The notes: a model not told the origin generated them from the letters alone. A DNA stretch of 48,077 bases from Bdellovibrio sp. (GCA_016187935.1 JACPIU010000032.1:1-48077), one strand, 5' to 3'. Numbered from the stretch's first letter, positions 17,185-26,807 are shown. Numbers and translations are program-made.

Positions 17185-19284
17185 CTATTTCAACTTTTTG
17201 TTTTTAGCGAATACACGCACGAGGTTTGTGTAATGACTTCTCTTTGGCGCAATTCCCAGGAAAGATTTGAACTTACTTCTTTCCTTAATAACTACTTTAG
17301 CAAGAGCATCATAACGATCTTTGGAAACTTCGCTTTGTGTTCCTGCGCGGAAGTTACGAGCAAGTTTTCCAACGATAGTTGACTCTGGGTCTTTGCGGTA
17401 CATGTTCTTTCCACCACGTGAGCTATTTCGATCTACTTCTGAAGAGTTCCAAGAAGAGACTAACTTGCGCACTTCTTCAACGCGTTCGTTGGAGCCGATA
17501 CCTGAAGGTACAGTTCCCTTATCATTGGCCAATTGGTCAAAATATGTGAGCAGGTCTTCAACGCGATTTCCAGAGTTCAGAACAATTTCTCTTGTATCAA
17601 GAATGTTATCATTGTGTTTCAAGGTAACGATCGCATTGGCTTGAGCTGTGATAAGTTCAAGTGGATCAAGTCCAGAGAAAGACAAGATGATTCGCTGAGA
17701 ACCGCCGGCAGCAATTTGTCCGGCAACTTCAGTATAGGTCTTTCCTTTCAGTTTGAGATCAGCTGAAACGACGCCTGGAGTAGCTACTGTTGCTAAGTTC
17801 TCGGCATCGATTGAAATTTGCCCCATACCTTTGAAGATGTTGAGAGATTGATTGGCTCCACGAATTTCCACAAGGCGGTTGACCACTTGTCCATAGGTGT
17901 CCTTGATTCCGTTAACATTCAAAGTCAGCTGTGCTGTCTCTCGCGGAGAGAGGCGTGGGTCAATTTCACCAATCATTTCAGTCGTCACCTGAGCAGCGGT
18001 CAAAGCTGCGATTTGTAAATTGTCGATCACTTTGCCGTTTTGAACATTGCCTGCTACGGATATATTCAATCCAGTACCACGGCCACCGGCATTGGTGATT
18101 TTGAAAATAACACCGAATTCTTCCCCAGGTTGAATAATACCATCGTTGTCTTTACCAATAAGATCTACGAAATCAATGCTGAGCTTTGGATTGTTGGCAT
18201 AGTCCTCAAATGTTCCATTGAAATCTTTTCTGTATGAATCTTCGAAAGCACCACGGTATGAAGCGCGTGAGCTTTCTTTGAACTTCACATCGAATGCCTT
18301 AGCGAGACCTATTGTTTGGGCAATACGTTTTCCAATTTGTGTTCCAAGGGATTCACCTTGTAATTGGCCCATTTCGATGCTGGTCTGAAAGTTTACTGAG
18401 AAGTAATAACTTACATAGTATTGATAAGTTTTTACGAATGAATCTCTAAAGATATCGACCAGTTTTTTACCGCTTGTTGGATCAACCGGGGCTGCAGGAT
18501 CGGTGGCCAAACGGTCATAGTCAACGACGATTTGGTCATTTGAGCGTTTAATCCAGACTTCGAGGGCGGCAGGGCCTTCGTCCCAGTAGCGTGTTTCGAA
18601 ACGGTAAGTACCATCAGAGAACCAATAGTGGAAAGGAGATCGATCTGCTCGTTCACGCAGTAATGTATCGGAAAAACTTCCGTAAATCGGAAGTTGTCCT
18701 AAGTTACTATCTTCTTTCAAAATACCTTCCACTGTTGGGATTTGGCCGACATATTTTGCATAAGCGCCGTTCTCACCTTCATAGGAAGTTGCGGGAAGGA
18801 CAATATCCTTGGAAGGAAATTTGCCTGTATTAATGGCGGCATGGAAACGATTTCGGGCCTCTTGGCTACCGCGAATTCGACCATCATTTGAACCAGCAGT
18901 GATACCAGCTTGAATACCTCGCTGGAGATGACCATCGAGAGTCCCAACCATGCGAGCGCCTTCTGCCATCACGGTGGCGTTATCAATATTGGCGCTGACC
19001 GATTTATGAAGACCCCAAGCATAACCGCGGAGGTATCCTTCGATTTTACCTTCCTGACTACCAAAGCGAGAAGCAAATGATTTGGCGGAATCATGGGCCT
19101 TATCACAGGCCTTATAAGCGTCGATGCCTGTATACTGTTCACAAATTTTGTATTGAGATGGCTCTTGGTAAATAAAGTTGTAATCAACTCGAGGGCCATC
19201 ATAACCAACTGCAAATACGGCCGGTGCATTTAACAAGAGCGCGGCCAACGCTATCTTGCTTTGAATAGACATGGACTTCTTCAT
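17185..19284 (-). CDS. Exported 699-aa protein of unknown function
   Basis: A signal peptide is evident: MKKSMSIQSK, a hydrophobic stretch, and a cut near VFA. The next region has two cysteines (KICEQY, KACDKA) and a run of glycine- and alanine-containing amphipathic repeats (GKIEGYLRGYAWG, GHLQRGIQAGITAGSNDGRIRG). In the middle, DLIGKDNDGIIQPGEEFGV is a calcium-loop-like D-x-D-G-x-x-x-P-G-E motif opening a predicted beta-sandwich, as in CARDB-type repeats. The C-terminal 130 residues are basic. The ATG at 19284 follows GGAGAGGAG, so an upstream open stretch to 19302 is not used. It stands alone with its own terminator. I do not recognise the family. Confidence 0.8.
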   Translation of the reverse strand: MKKSMSIQSKIALAALLLNAPAVFAVGYDGPRVDYNFIYQEPSQYKICEQYTGIDAYKACDKAHDSAKSFASRFGSQEGKIEGYLRGYAWGLHKSVSANIDNATVMAEGARMVGTLDGHLQRGIQAGITAGSNDGRIRGSQEARNRFHAAINTGKFPSKDIVLPATSYEGENGAYAKYVGQIPTVEGILKEDSNLGQLPIYGSFSDTLLRERADRSPFHYWFSDGTYRFETRYWDEGPAALEVWIKRSNDQIVVDYDRLATDPAAPVDPTSGKKLVDIFRDSFVKTYQYYVSYYFSVNFQTSIEMGQLQGESLGTQIGKRIAQTIGLAKAFDVKFKESSRASYRGAFEDSYRKDFNGTFEDYANNPKLSIDFVDLIGKDNDGIIQPGEEFGVIFKITNAGGRGTGLNISVAGNVQNGKVIDNLQIAALTAAQVTTEMIGEIDPRLSPRETAQLTLNVNGIKDTYGQVVNRLVEIRGANQSLNIFKGMGQISIDAENLATVATPGVVSADLKLKGKTYTEVAGQIAAGGSQRIILSFSGLDPLELITAQANAIVTLKHNDNILDTREIVLNSGNRVEDLLTYFDQLANDKGTVPSGIGSNERVEEVRKLVSSWNSSEVDRNSSRGGKNMYRKDPESTIVGKLARNFRAGTQSEVSKDRYDALAKVVIKERSKFKSFLGIAPKRSHYTNLVRVFAKNKKLK

Positions 19285-19604
19285 AATTTCTCCTCTCCCC
19301 AATTAATAGTACGAGCTTTATATCACGCGTTATTTGTTCGTAATTAAAAACATGCAAACCTTGAAAATTTTTCGCGATGGCCCCTTGAGCTTGGGCCCAT
19401 TTTCCAACGTTATTGCTTGTTTCCATACAAACGGGGGCCTTTAAGCAATTTTGAGGCCAATTTTTCTAATTATTTTAAGTGGTTATCAGGGCCATTTTGG
19501 CCATTCTTGACAGGAAAGCGGGGTCAAAGTGGCCATAACATATTGAAATTGCGTTGTGCGATGGGCTAAATTCGGTTACGCTTATTATAAAGAACGGAGG
19601 ACCG
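19285..19604. other. Divergent intergenic region between the exported protein and the amino-sugar operon
   Basis: These 320 bases hold no convincing gene. They must contain outward promoters for both sides. A TATAAA-like -10 is visible on the minus strand near 19320 and a TATTAT near 19583 on the plus strand, but neither has a good -35 at the usual spacing. A 13-bp perfect palindrome GGCCATTTTGGCC lies at 19490-19502, followed by TTGACA at 19507-19512. It could be an operator for the amino-sugar operon, but GGCCA is frequent in this DNA, so this is a weak suggestion. Confidence 0.35.
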
Positions 19605-20477
19605 TTGTTTAAATATTTTATCGGCATCGATGGTGGAGGCAGCGGAACCCGCATCGTGGTGGCCAATCAGGATAGAAAAATTCTGGCCGAGGCCCATGGG
19701 GCCCCTTCGGCCTTAGGTCAGGGAATTTTGGAATCTTGGCGCGCTATTATGGAAGTGACTCATGTTTGCTTGTCGCGCATTTCTGGAGGTCCCATTTCAT
19801 TAAATGAATGCGCACTGGGAATAGGAATTTCCGGCGCCAATAATCCTGTTTGGAAGGAAGAATTTTTAAAGCAAAATCCAGGCTTTGGACTCATCGTGGT
19901 GGATAGCGATGGATTTACAACTTTACTTGGGGCACACGCAGGCAAACCAGGGTGTGTGATCGCCATAGGAACAGGTATTGTTGGTGTGGCCTTTCTGCCT
20001 AATGGCGAACGACGAACTGTGGGTGGATGGGGATTTCCTTCAGGGGATGAGGCCGGTGGCAGTTGGTTTGGACTCAAGGCCGCCAACTATGCCCAACGAG
20101 TTTTAGATGGACGTGCCAGAGGAGGCCCATTTTCCAAAGACGTTTTAAAGTTCTGTGGTTCCACTGCTGAATGCTTTGTGGCCTGGTTGGGCGAGGCCCA
20201 GCAGTTCGAGTTTGCTAAACTTGCACCATTGGTCTTTAAGCATGCGCACAAAGATCGACGTGCCAAAAAATTGATGGCAGAGGCCATCGAGAATATCATT
20301 CTCATGAGTAAGACCTTGGACCCTACAAGAAAACTTCCTTTGGCCTTATGTGGGAGAATCGGTGAGGCAATCATGCCTCATCTTCCAAAACGATTTAAAA
20401 AACACGTGCGCAAGCCCTTGCATAATTCTGCCTTTGGTGCGCTTGAAATGATTTTTCAGAAAAGAGATTTATTGTGA
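19605..20477 (+). CDS. N-acetylglucosamine kinase, BadF/BadG/BcrA/BcrD ATPase family
   Basis: ASKHA-fold sugar kinase that probably phosphorylates GlcNAc (or GlcN) at C6 in the cytoplasm. The 290-aa protein starts MFKYFIGIDGGGSGT (phosphate-1 loop). It has a second phosphate loop VIAIGTGIVG near residue 118 and the family block GGWGFPSGDEAGG. The start is taken as TTG 19605 because a strong GGAGGA (19596-19601) precedes it and the family's N-terminus begins there. The open frame extends back to 19554 without support. Its stop overlaps the start of nagA, which uses GlcNAc-6-P; that makes a GlcNAc kinase more likely than a glucosamine kinase. Confidence 0.85.
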   Translation: MFKYFIGIDGGGSGTRIVVANQDRKILAEAHGAPSALGQGILESWRAIMEVTHVCLSRISGGPISLNECALGIGISGANNPVWKEEFLKQNPGFGLIVVDSDGFTTLLGAHAGKPGCVIAIGTGIVGVAFLPNGERRTVGGWGFPSGDEAGGSWFGLKAANYAQRVLDGRARGGPFSKDVLKFCGSTAECFVAWLGEAQQFEFAKLAPLVFKHAHKDRRAKKLMAEAIENIILMSKTLDPTRKLPLALCGRIGEAIMPHLPKRFKKHVRKPLHNSAFGALEMIFQKRDLL

Positions 20478-21556
20478 ACAATTTAAAAGGCCATATTGTT
20501 ACACCTAAAGGCATTCTTGATGGCGAGATATTTTTTGATCAAAAGATAAGAAAGATTGAAGCACGGAAAGTTCGAACAAAAAATATTATTGTTCCAGGCT
20601 TCGTCGATCTCCATTTGCATGGTGGTGGAGGGTGCGACCTTATGGAAGGCGGAAACGCCGCCAGGACCATTTCCAAAATTCATGCACAATATGGAACCAC
20701 ATCCTACCTTGCCACTGTACCCACTGCTTCAGAAGTTGATCTCGAGCAGGCCTTGATCGGTCTTAAACGAAGCACCGAGCAGCGCAAGAGTAACGAGGCG
20801 TATGTTCTAGGCGTGCATCTTGAAGGTCCCTATATCAATGTTGAAAAAGTGGGGGCCCAGTCGAAGCTGACTAGAGAATTTAATTTAAGTGAAATTAAAA
20901 AACTAAATGATATTTTCCAGTTAAAAATTATAACGTTGGCGCCTGAGCTATTAAGTGATTTAGCACTCATCAAGGTTCTGGAAAAAATGGGAATAGCTGT
21001 GCAACTTGGACACACCAATGCCAATTACGATCAGGCCCACCAAGCACTGCAGGCCGGCGCCAAAAGCTTCACTCATCTTTATAATGCCATGTCCTCTCTT
21101 CATCATCGCAGTCCGGGCGCTGTAGGAGCGGCTTTGGCCCATGCCCAGTTCGCAGAACTTATTTTGGATTTTGTCCATGTTCATCCTGGCGCTTGTTTAA
21201 GCGCCTTGCGTGCCATCCCAAAACTCTATTTTGTGACCGATGCTACCGCAGCTTCTGGGATGGAAGATGGGGACTATAAATTGGGAACGCAAACGGTTTC
21301 TAAGTGTCAGGGAGGGGTGCGTTTGGCAGATGGAACATTGGCGGGAAGTTGTTTGACCATGCACCAAGTATTTAAAAATGCCATTGCGTTGGGACTGACA
21401 ATCGAAGAGGTTAGTCGGCGTTGTTCATTCTTTCCGGCACAATTGATACGAGTGAAGGATCGAGGAAGGCTGGCGCTGCAATCCTATGCGGATATCGTGG
21501 TCATGGATGAAGCTTTTAACATCACCGATGTTTATCTGGAAGGAAAGAAACTTTGA
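20474..21556 (+). CDS. nagA: N-acetylglucosamine-6-phosphate deacetylase
   Basis: Amidohydrolase removing acetate from GlcNAc-6-P. The 360-aa protein has FVDLHLHGGGG, the metal Glu in HLEGPYIN, metal histidines in LGHTNANYDQA and THLYNAMSSLHHR, and the catalytic Asp in VTDATAASGM. GTG start overlapping the kinase stop codon (GTGA). Its downstream partner is the SIS-domain deaminase, so together they convert GlcNAc to fructose-6-P. Confidence 0.94.
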   Translation: MNNLKGHIVTPKGILDGEIFFDQKIRKIEARKVRTKNIIVPGFVDLHLHGGGGCDLMEGGNAARTISKIHAQYGTTSYLATVPTASEVDLEQALIGLKRSTEQRKSNEAYVLGVHLEGPYINVEKVGAQSKLTREFNLSEIKKLNDIFQLKIITLAPELLSDLALIKVLEKMGIAVQLGHTNANYDQAHQALQAGAKSFTHLYNAMSSLHHRSPGAVGAALAHAQFAELILDFVHVHPGACLSALRAIPKLYFVTDATAASGMEDGDYKLGTQTVSKCQGGVRLADGTLAGSCLTMHQVFKNAIALGLTIEEVSRRCSFFPAQLIRVKDRGRLALQSYADIVVMDEAFNITDVYLEGKKL

Positions 21557-22575
21557 AATCGCATATGTATAAAGAGGCGATGGAAGCACCCGAGGTTGTG
21601 GCACGACAATATGCCAATAATAGCGCTCTTATGAAGATGCTGTCGCGCGAATTACAGCTCAATGATCCTTATTCCCTAGTTACCGTGGCGCGAGGAAGTT
21701 CTGATCATGCGGCCCAGTATTTAAATTATTTGGCCGGATTGCTTTTAGGTAAGCTCAGCACTTCACTTTCACTATCGCTTATCACCATTTATCAGAAGGC
21801 CCTTCGAGTCGAGCGCTCATTGGCCGTGGCCGTTTCCCAGTCGGGAGAAAGTCCGGATTTAATTGAACCCATGAAATCTTTTAAAGGCAAAGCTCTTTCC
21901 ACTTTGGCCCTCGTTAATGCCGTAGATTCACCTTTGGCCAAAGTTGTGAAATGGGTAGTTCCTCTCCATGCGGGAGAAGAAAAATCTGTTGCAGCCACTA
22001 AGAGTTTCATCGCTTCATTAACAGCTTCGGTATCTTTGATCGCATCTATGGGAAAATTAAGTGTTTTGCAAGACGGGCTTTTGAGATTACCCGAAGATTT
22101 AAAAAAGGCACAAGGACTGGACTGGTCTAAGGGTGTTAAAAAATTTTCTAATGCTAAACGTATTATGGTGGTTGGGAGGGGACTGGGTCTGCCTCTGGCC
22201 TTGGAAGCCGCTCTAAAATTTAAAGAGACTTGTTCTATACAGGCCGAAGCCTTTTCATCGGCGGAAATAAAACATGGTCCCCAAACTTTAATCCAGAAAG
22301 GCTATCCGCTTTTGATTTTTGCCAATCGTGGGCCTGGACTTGCTGACCTTTTGTCGTTTGCCAAGGAAATGAGGGCCAGAAAGGCCCAAGTAGTGTTGGT
22401 CGCGCCAGAAGAGATTGCGGAAAAAGATTTAATTTTTCCTGAGACGTCACACCCTGTATTGGATATTATTTGTGCCATTCAGGCGTTTTATTTAATGGTG
22501 GAGGAGTTGTCACAGACACTTGGCCGCAATCCCGATAGGCCTAAGAATCTCTCGAAGGTGACTAAGACAAAATGA
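21553..22575 (+). CDS. SIS-domain glucosamine-6-phosphate deaminase (NagB-II/AgaS-like)
   Basis: Two tandem SIS domains (about residues 30-165 and 185-325) without the glutaminase domain of GlmS, which is the architecture of NagB-II. Visible phosphosugar motifs are VARGSSDHAA, AVSQSGESPD and EIKHGPQTL, with the E-x-x-x-K-x-K type segment ALKFKETC. It probably converts GlcN-6-P to Fru-6-P and ammonia. A TTG at 21553 overlaps the nagA stop and has a GGAAGGAAAG site upstream. The ATG at 21565 is an alternative start but lacks a ribosome site. Confidence 0.87.
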   Translation: MKSHMYKEAMEAPEVVARQYANNSALMKMLSRELQLNDPYSLVTVARGSSDHAAQYLNYLAGLLLGKLSTSLSLSLITIYQKALRVERSLAVAVSQSGESPDLIEPMKSFKGKALSTLALVNAVDSPLAKVVKWVVPLHAGEEKSVAATKSFIASLTASVSLIASMGKLSVLQDGLLRLPEDLKKAQGLDWSKGVKKFSNAKRIMVVGRGLGLPLALEAALKFKETCSIQAEAFSSAEIKHGPQTLIQKGYPLLIFANRGPGLADLLSFAKEMRARKAQVVLVAPEEIAEKDLIFPETSHPVLDIICAIQAFYLMVEELSQTLGRNPDRPKNLSKVTKTK

Positions 22576-23141
22576 AAGTTGATTATGCCAAGGGTTTTTC
22601 TTCGAAGAGAATCGCGGTTCGTCCGTATGCTCGTGCGGATTTTCAAACATGGCGTGAAGCTCACTTATCTCGACTTTCGAAGCAAAATAAATTCGATTCG
22701 GTTAAACCTTCAGTTAAAGAGGTCACACTCGCAAAATTCAAAGAGATGCTTAAAAAAAATAACAAAAGAGCAATGCGCGATGAATGTTATTATTATGGCG
22801 TCTTTGATAAAAAAACAGGCGAGAATGTCGGTGCGGTAAGTTTATATATTCTTATACGCAAAGGGCTTCATTGGGCCAATTTAGGCTATGAAATTCATAA
22901 TCAATATTGGAGACAGGGTTATGCCACGGAAGCCGCGAGATTAACCCTGAAAATTGGTTTTCGATATCTGAGTTTGCATCGAATTGAGGCCGCCATGGAA
23001 TTGGATCACAAAGGGTCTATTGGAGTGGCACGCGCCATCGGGATGCGGCGAGAAGGCATCAGACGAAAATTTTTTCCCAATCCAACAGGATGGGAGGATT
23101 TGGTTGTATTCGGAGTTGTTAAGGAAGATTTTGAGAGTTAG
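22572..23141 (+). CDS. GNAT family N-acetyltransferase (RimJ/RimL-like)
   Basis: The 189-aa protein follows the RimJ/RimL pattern: an N-terminal IAVRPYARADFQTW strand, LGYEIHNQYWRQGYATEAARL (acetyl-CoA loop with Q/R-x-x-G-x-A), then the LHRIEAAM and RAIGMRREGI segments. This subfamily acetylates protein N-termini, but the substrate here is unknown. The ATG overlaps the upstream stop (ATGA). Its place in the amino-sugar operon allows an amino-sugar or antibiotic-like substrate, without direct evidence. Confidence 0.85.
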   Translation: MKVDYAKGFSSKRIAVRPYARADFQTWREAHLSRLSKQNKFDSVKPSVKEVTLAKFKEMLKKNNKRAMRDECYYYGVFDKKTGENVGAVSLYILIRKGLHWANLGYEIHNQYWRQGYATEAARLTLKIGFRYLSLHRIEAAMELDHKGSIGVARAIGMRREGIRRKFFPNPTGWEDLVVFGVVKEDFES

Positions 23142-23145
23142 TTTT

Positions 23146-23610
23146 ATGCAAGAAGTACCAAAAATTCTACATATCCTACTCCCGCCTGTATGGTTGGCGA
23201 TCTCTTTCATTGGACAGCTTATCCTAAATTGGAAACTACCTGGCCCAATGATTCTTAATACGCCTTGGAACTATTTTGGAATACTGCCATTCTCGGCCGG
23301 CATTGGACTCATTTTTTGGGCGCTTTTACTATTCAAACGTGCGGGTACGGATGCGGTGCCTTTTCGTAATGTGACTGCGTTTGTTGCTGAAGGACCTTAT
23401 CGATTCACACGTAATCCGATGTATCTTGCCATGATGTTTGTGCTCTTGAGTATTACCATGTTTTTAGGTGCCGCCACTCCGTTTCTGATGATCCCTTTCT
23501 TTATGTTGATAATTACCGTTCTTTTTATAAGACGTGAAGAGACTTTGCTTGAAACAAAATTCGGTGAAGAGTATCTGGCTTATAAACGTTGTGTTCGCCG
23601 ATGGATCTGA
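23146..23610 (+). CDS. Isoprenylcysteine carboxyl methyltransferase-like / phospholipid methyltransferase-like membrane protein
   Basis: The 154-aa protein has four to five hydrophobic segments and the ICMT/PEMT hallmark GPYRFTRNPMYLA near residue 83, then RREETLLETKFGEEYLAYKR. These are the SAM-binding elements of the family. In bacteria the substrate is usually unknown. The open frame extends back to 22984, but the ATG at 23146, 4 bases after the GNAT stop, begins the homologous region. It is the last gene of the amino-sugar operon and converges with the lipoprotein gene 17 bases away; no terminator is seen in the gap. Confidence 0.82.
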   Translation: MQEVPKILHILLPPVWLAISFIGQLILNWKLPGPMILNTPWNYFGILPFSAGIGLIFWALLLFKRAGTDAVPFRNVTAFVAEGPYRFTRNPMYLAMMFVLLSITMFLGAATPFLMIPFFMLIITVLFIRREETLLETKFGEEYLAYKRCVRRWI

Positions 23611-23627
23611 TTATAAATCCTGAGAGC

Positions 23628-26600
23628 TTAATCAATCAAATAATCATACTCAATTTCAATTGTGGCCTCTTGTAATAAGGCCTTGGTGCCTTCATCAGTG
23701 AGAGTCGTTAGATTGACCTTGAGATCTGTCAGCCCACCAGGTCTGGCAAACAACAGCAGATCTTCATCACTTTGCAAAAGCGAGTGAAGTAAGGAATCAT
23801 CAGCATAACTCGGCGTTATATCGTTCATAGTTCCCTTAAGGATATTTTTTGTTCCTCCCCACTTCAATCTTGACTTGGAAGTTGTATTGCCAAAATCGAA
23901 AAGATAGTAAACTCCGCTTCGCTTGATATAGGATGCCCCCGAATATCTAAGATTCAACGTTCCTTCCGCTATCAATCGTGGGATACCTGTGACGTCAAAT
24001 TCCATATTTGAAACTTTAATATTATTGATTCTTACATCTTGCAAACTTTGTCCTCCGTCATCATCTCCGAAAATATTTTTGCTCTTCAAATCGAGATATA
24101 TGGTATGTCCTTCATTCAAAGCTTTTATCTGTTCCGTGGAAAGATTGAAACTTCTAATGGCCGTATTATGAAAGACACTTCCGTGGTTCAATTCGTTCAC
24201 AATACTCTCTACAACTTTAGACATCTGGTTTTCGTAGATTCCCTTAATTTCCCTAAACTCATTGAAAGAAAGAGCGCCATTGTGTCCTACCTTGACCAAC
24301 GCTTCGATCTTTTTCATCACCGGGCCAAGATCCAAATCACCTGGAAATTTTTTGAGCATACGATAATGGTAAGCTTTGGCCATAAGGTAATTATATTTGT
24401 CTAACCGATCTTTGGCTTGCTCCTCAATGTCCCCGAGGCTGCTTTTCAGATTTGAATCAATACCGCTTTCCAAAGCCGCCTGGGCTTCACTTAATTTTGC
24501 AATGGACTGATACGAAGTAGCGATATCGTTAACAATTTTTCCCAGAAAAGATTCAATCTGGTTGATCTCTTGGGCAAAATCCTTGCGCTTGGCCACCAGG
24601 GCTTCAAGTTTTTCGCTAATTTCTTTAAAAAGGGGATGAGCGGATTTTATTTTCTGGATTTCTTCCTCGACTTCACTTTGAGGAACTCGAACGTGCTGGT
24701 TCGTGCCGGCTGTATTGGCCAGTTCTTTTCCGATAGGTTTCATAAAGTCGCCCAGATTTTTCAGGTATTCCTTTTTCCGGGCCTTGATTTCCTCTACAGA
24801 CAATCCGGAAGTTTCTGGACGAAGTGAGAAAACTTCACGATATGTACCATATTGGATATTCTCACGTTTTTTATTCCAGTCCTCTCTGATGTGACGCAAA
24901 TTATCCGGTTGAAATGCGGAAACGGTATCGGGAAGGGTGTCTATAACATCCTGCCATGGCCTTTCAGTTCCCATCCCCTGCACAACGGCATCAACCGTGG
25001 TGGCAATCGCCCCAAGATGAGGTTGCCCAACCGGAATAACTTTGGAAATTGCGGCCAAAATCTTAACCGCCTTTTTGTAGAAGGGAACACGATGTCTTTG
25101 ATCCACATTTCTCTCGGCCTGGGCCAAGATTGCAGCTTCGACTTTGGCCAATTCTTGCTTAAAGGTATTTTCATCAACTTGAATGTCTGCCAGATTCTTT
25201 TTCAGACCAGGAATTCGATCTACCAAGGTATTAAAATTTTTACTGTCTTCATCGATTTGGGCCATTTGTTGATCTTGACTGGCCATAATGGCATTTCTTC
25301 GTTCCTCCAAACTATTTTGTGTTCTTCGCAACCAATAGGTCAGATATAAAATATTAAATGATCGTTCCACTTCCGTATTAAATAATTGATAATTGGCTTC
25401 ATAGGATAGGTTGGGGACCCAGACCAGAGGATTTCCATAATAATCAAGACCCGCACTGATCTTTTGATTTTGCAAACTCCCCTCATGACAATATTTATCA
25501 GTAAAAAGTACTGTGTGATTTTGCCCCTCAAGTTTGTTGCAAATAACAAGTACTTCATTCACAAGATGTTGGGCTTCCTCCGCCATGTTAATCTTATACA
25601 AGTCTTCAGCATATTTTATGGCAAATTCAAAATAACCTTCGTTCAACCAACTCTTAGAATCATCGGTCAAAATTTTGCCGACATCCCCTCTCTCGCGCTT
25701 TATGCCAGGTGATTTTGCATCGGCACCTTTTGTAGCCGTGTTGGAATCCGTTATGAAAACATCATTTTTACCTCGATTGTTGGTTTCATTCCTTCTGTGA
25801 TAGGCCGTTACCGGTGTGCCTGAAGCACCTCCCACATAATGACGGACGGGGTTGCCGGATTTTCCACCAATGAGATCCACCAGGCCGGCATCGAATTTTA
25901 AATTGGAGATAAATTTACCTCCATTTCCAGGAAGTCCAGGATTCCCGCCCGCAATAGCATTTGTACCGTTTCCTGGCCATCCAAGTTCGCCATCTATTGT
26001 TGTTTTGGTAGAACACTCAATCTCTTTGCTAATATCTTTTGGTCCGCGAATAGACCTACATTCATCATGAATTTTAACAAGATAAGTGACCTGTCCCCCC
26101 AAATCGCGAACATCGCTTCCTTTCGTTCCATCTTGGCCTTCACCGGCGTCTTGTCCGTTGCCACCACGGGCGGTAAAAATCGGTTCTTTGATATTGGAAT
26201 CGATGGAAATGCTCTCCAGATTTAAACTGATTGTTCCACCATTTTGTCCGCCTTTTCCGTCTTGAAATTGTGCAGCTTTAGTTTTAAAGGCCAAGGGAGT
26301 CACATCTATTTTCGCATTCCTTTTCATATTGAGGGTGCGAGCGTAGATAGTGAGATTTGTTCCAGGGACATTTAAGGGGCATTCCACATCGATAACTTCC
26401 GCCTTAAAGGTCACGGATGCAATGTCATTTTGATTGTGAATCGGCTTACGTATTCCCTGCAAATCGACGTCATTTAAAACCAGGTGTTTTCCAGAAATCA
26501 CCACGTTCTTTACGCCTTCAGGAAAATTGATATGATTGTTATGGAAATTCTTTTTATCCTTGCTGACTTCTAATTTCACATAACGTTTGTCACTTTCCGC

Positions 26601-26807
26601 AAGTGGCGTTCCGCGATCAATAAAATTTACCGCATTGATTTTGCTTTTTGAAGGTGAGAGCAAGGCATAGTTCATTCCAGTGGATGGCGTTTCGCTTATC
26701 TGTGAGGTATTGGCACCATCTTTGTTTAATTCGTTTTCGTAATTAGTATTTTCTCCACACGAAGATAGTAAAAGGCCCATAATGACTAAGCTATAAGCTG
26801 TTTTCAT
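23628..26807 (-). CDS. Large lipoprotein with glycine-rich and coiled-coil regions, unknown function
   Basis: Lipoprotein signal MKTAYSLVIMGLLLSSC with the lipidated Cys at residue 17. The ATG at 26807 follows GGAGAGG; the frame upstream to 26864 is not used. The first third has parallel-beta or collagen-like glycine-rich stretches (GKGGQNGG, GGNGQDAGEGQDG, GGNPGLPGNGGKF), suggesting a beta-helix or glycine-loop surface structure. Residues of roughly 400-800 are long charged helices with heptad character. The last 200 residues look beta-rich. The protein is 1059 aa and lies alone on its strand. I do not recognise a family. Its size and sorting signal suggest an outer-membrane-anchored surface or periplasmic structural protein. 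Confidence 0.8.
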   Translation of the reverse strand: MKTAYSLVIMGLLLSSCGENTNYENELNKDGANTSQISETPSTGMNYALLSPSKSKINAVNFIDRGTPLAESDKRYVKLEVSKDKKNFHNNHINFPEGVKNVVISGKHLVLNDVDLQGIRKPIHNQNDIASVTFKAEVIDVECPLNVPGTNLTIYARTLNMKRNAKIDVTPLAFKTKAAQFQDGKGGQNGGTISLNLESISIDSNIKEPIFTARGGNGQDAGEGQDGTKGSDVRDLGGQVTYLVKIHDECRSIRGPKDISKEIECSTKTTIDGELGWPGNGTNAIAGGNPGLPGNGGKFISNLKFDAGLVDLIGGKSGNPVRHYVGGASGTPVTAYHRRNETNNRGKNDVFITDSNTATKGADAKSPGIKRERGDVGKILTDDSKSWLNEGYFEFAIKYAEDLYKINMAEEAQHLVNEVLVICNKLEGQNHTVLFTDKYCHEGSLQNQKISAGLDYYGNPLVWVPNLSYEANYQLFNTEVERSFNILYLTYWLRRTQNSLEERRNAIMASQDQQMAQIDEDSKNFNTLVDRIPGLKKNLADIQVDENTFKQELAKVEAAILAQAERNVDQRHRVPFYKKAVKILAAISKVIPVGQPHLGAIATTVDAVVQGMGTERPWQDVIDTLPDTVSAFQPDNLRHIREDWNKKRENIQYGTYREVFSLRPETSGLSVEEIKARKKEYLKNLGDFMKPIGKELANTAGTNQHVRVPQSEVEEEIQKIKSAHPLFKEISEKLEALVAKRKDFAQEINQIESFLGKIVNDIATSYQSIAKLSEAQAALESGIDSNLKSSLGDIEEQAKDRLDKYNYLMAKAYHYRMLKKFPGDLDLGPVMKKIEALVKVGHNGALSFNEFREIKGIYENQMSKVVESIVNELNHGSVFHNTAIRSFNLSTEQIKALNEGHTIYLDLKSKNIFGDDDGGQSLQDVRINNIKVSNMEFDVTGIPRLIAEGTLNLRYSGASYIKRSGVYYLFDFGNTTSKSRLKWGGTKNILKGTMNDITPSYADDSLLHSLLQSDEDLLLFARPGGLTDLKVNLTTLTDEGTKALLQEATIEIEYDYLID

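Noticed and set aside
24852-25349. Plus-strand open frame of 165 codons
   Set aside because: It is antisense to the large lipoprotein and has no ribosome site or recognisable domain.
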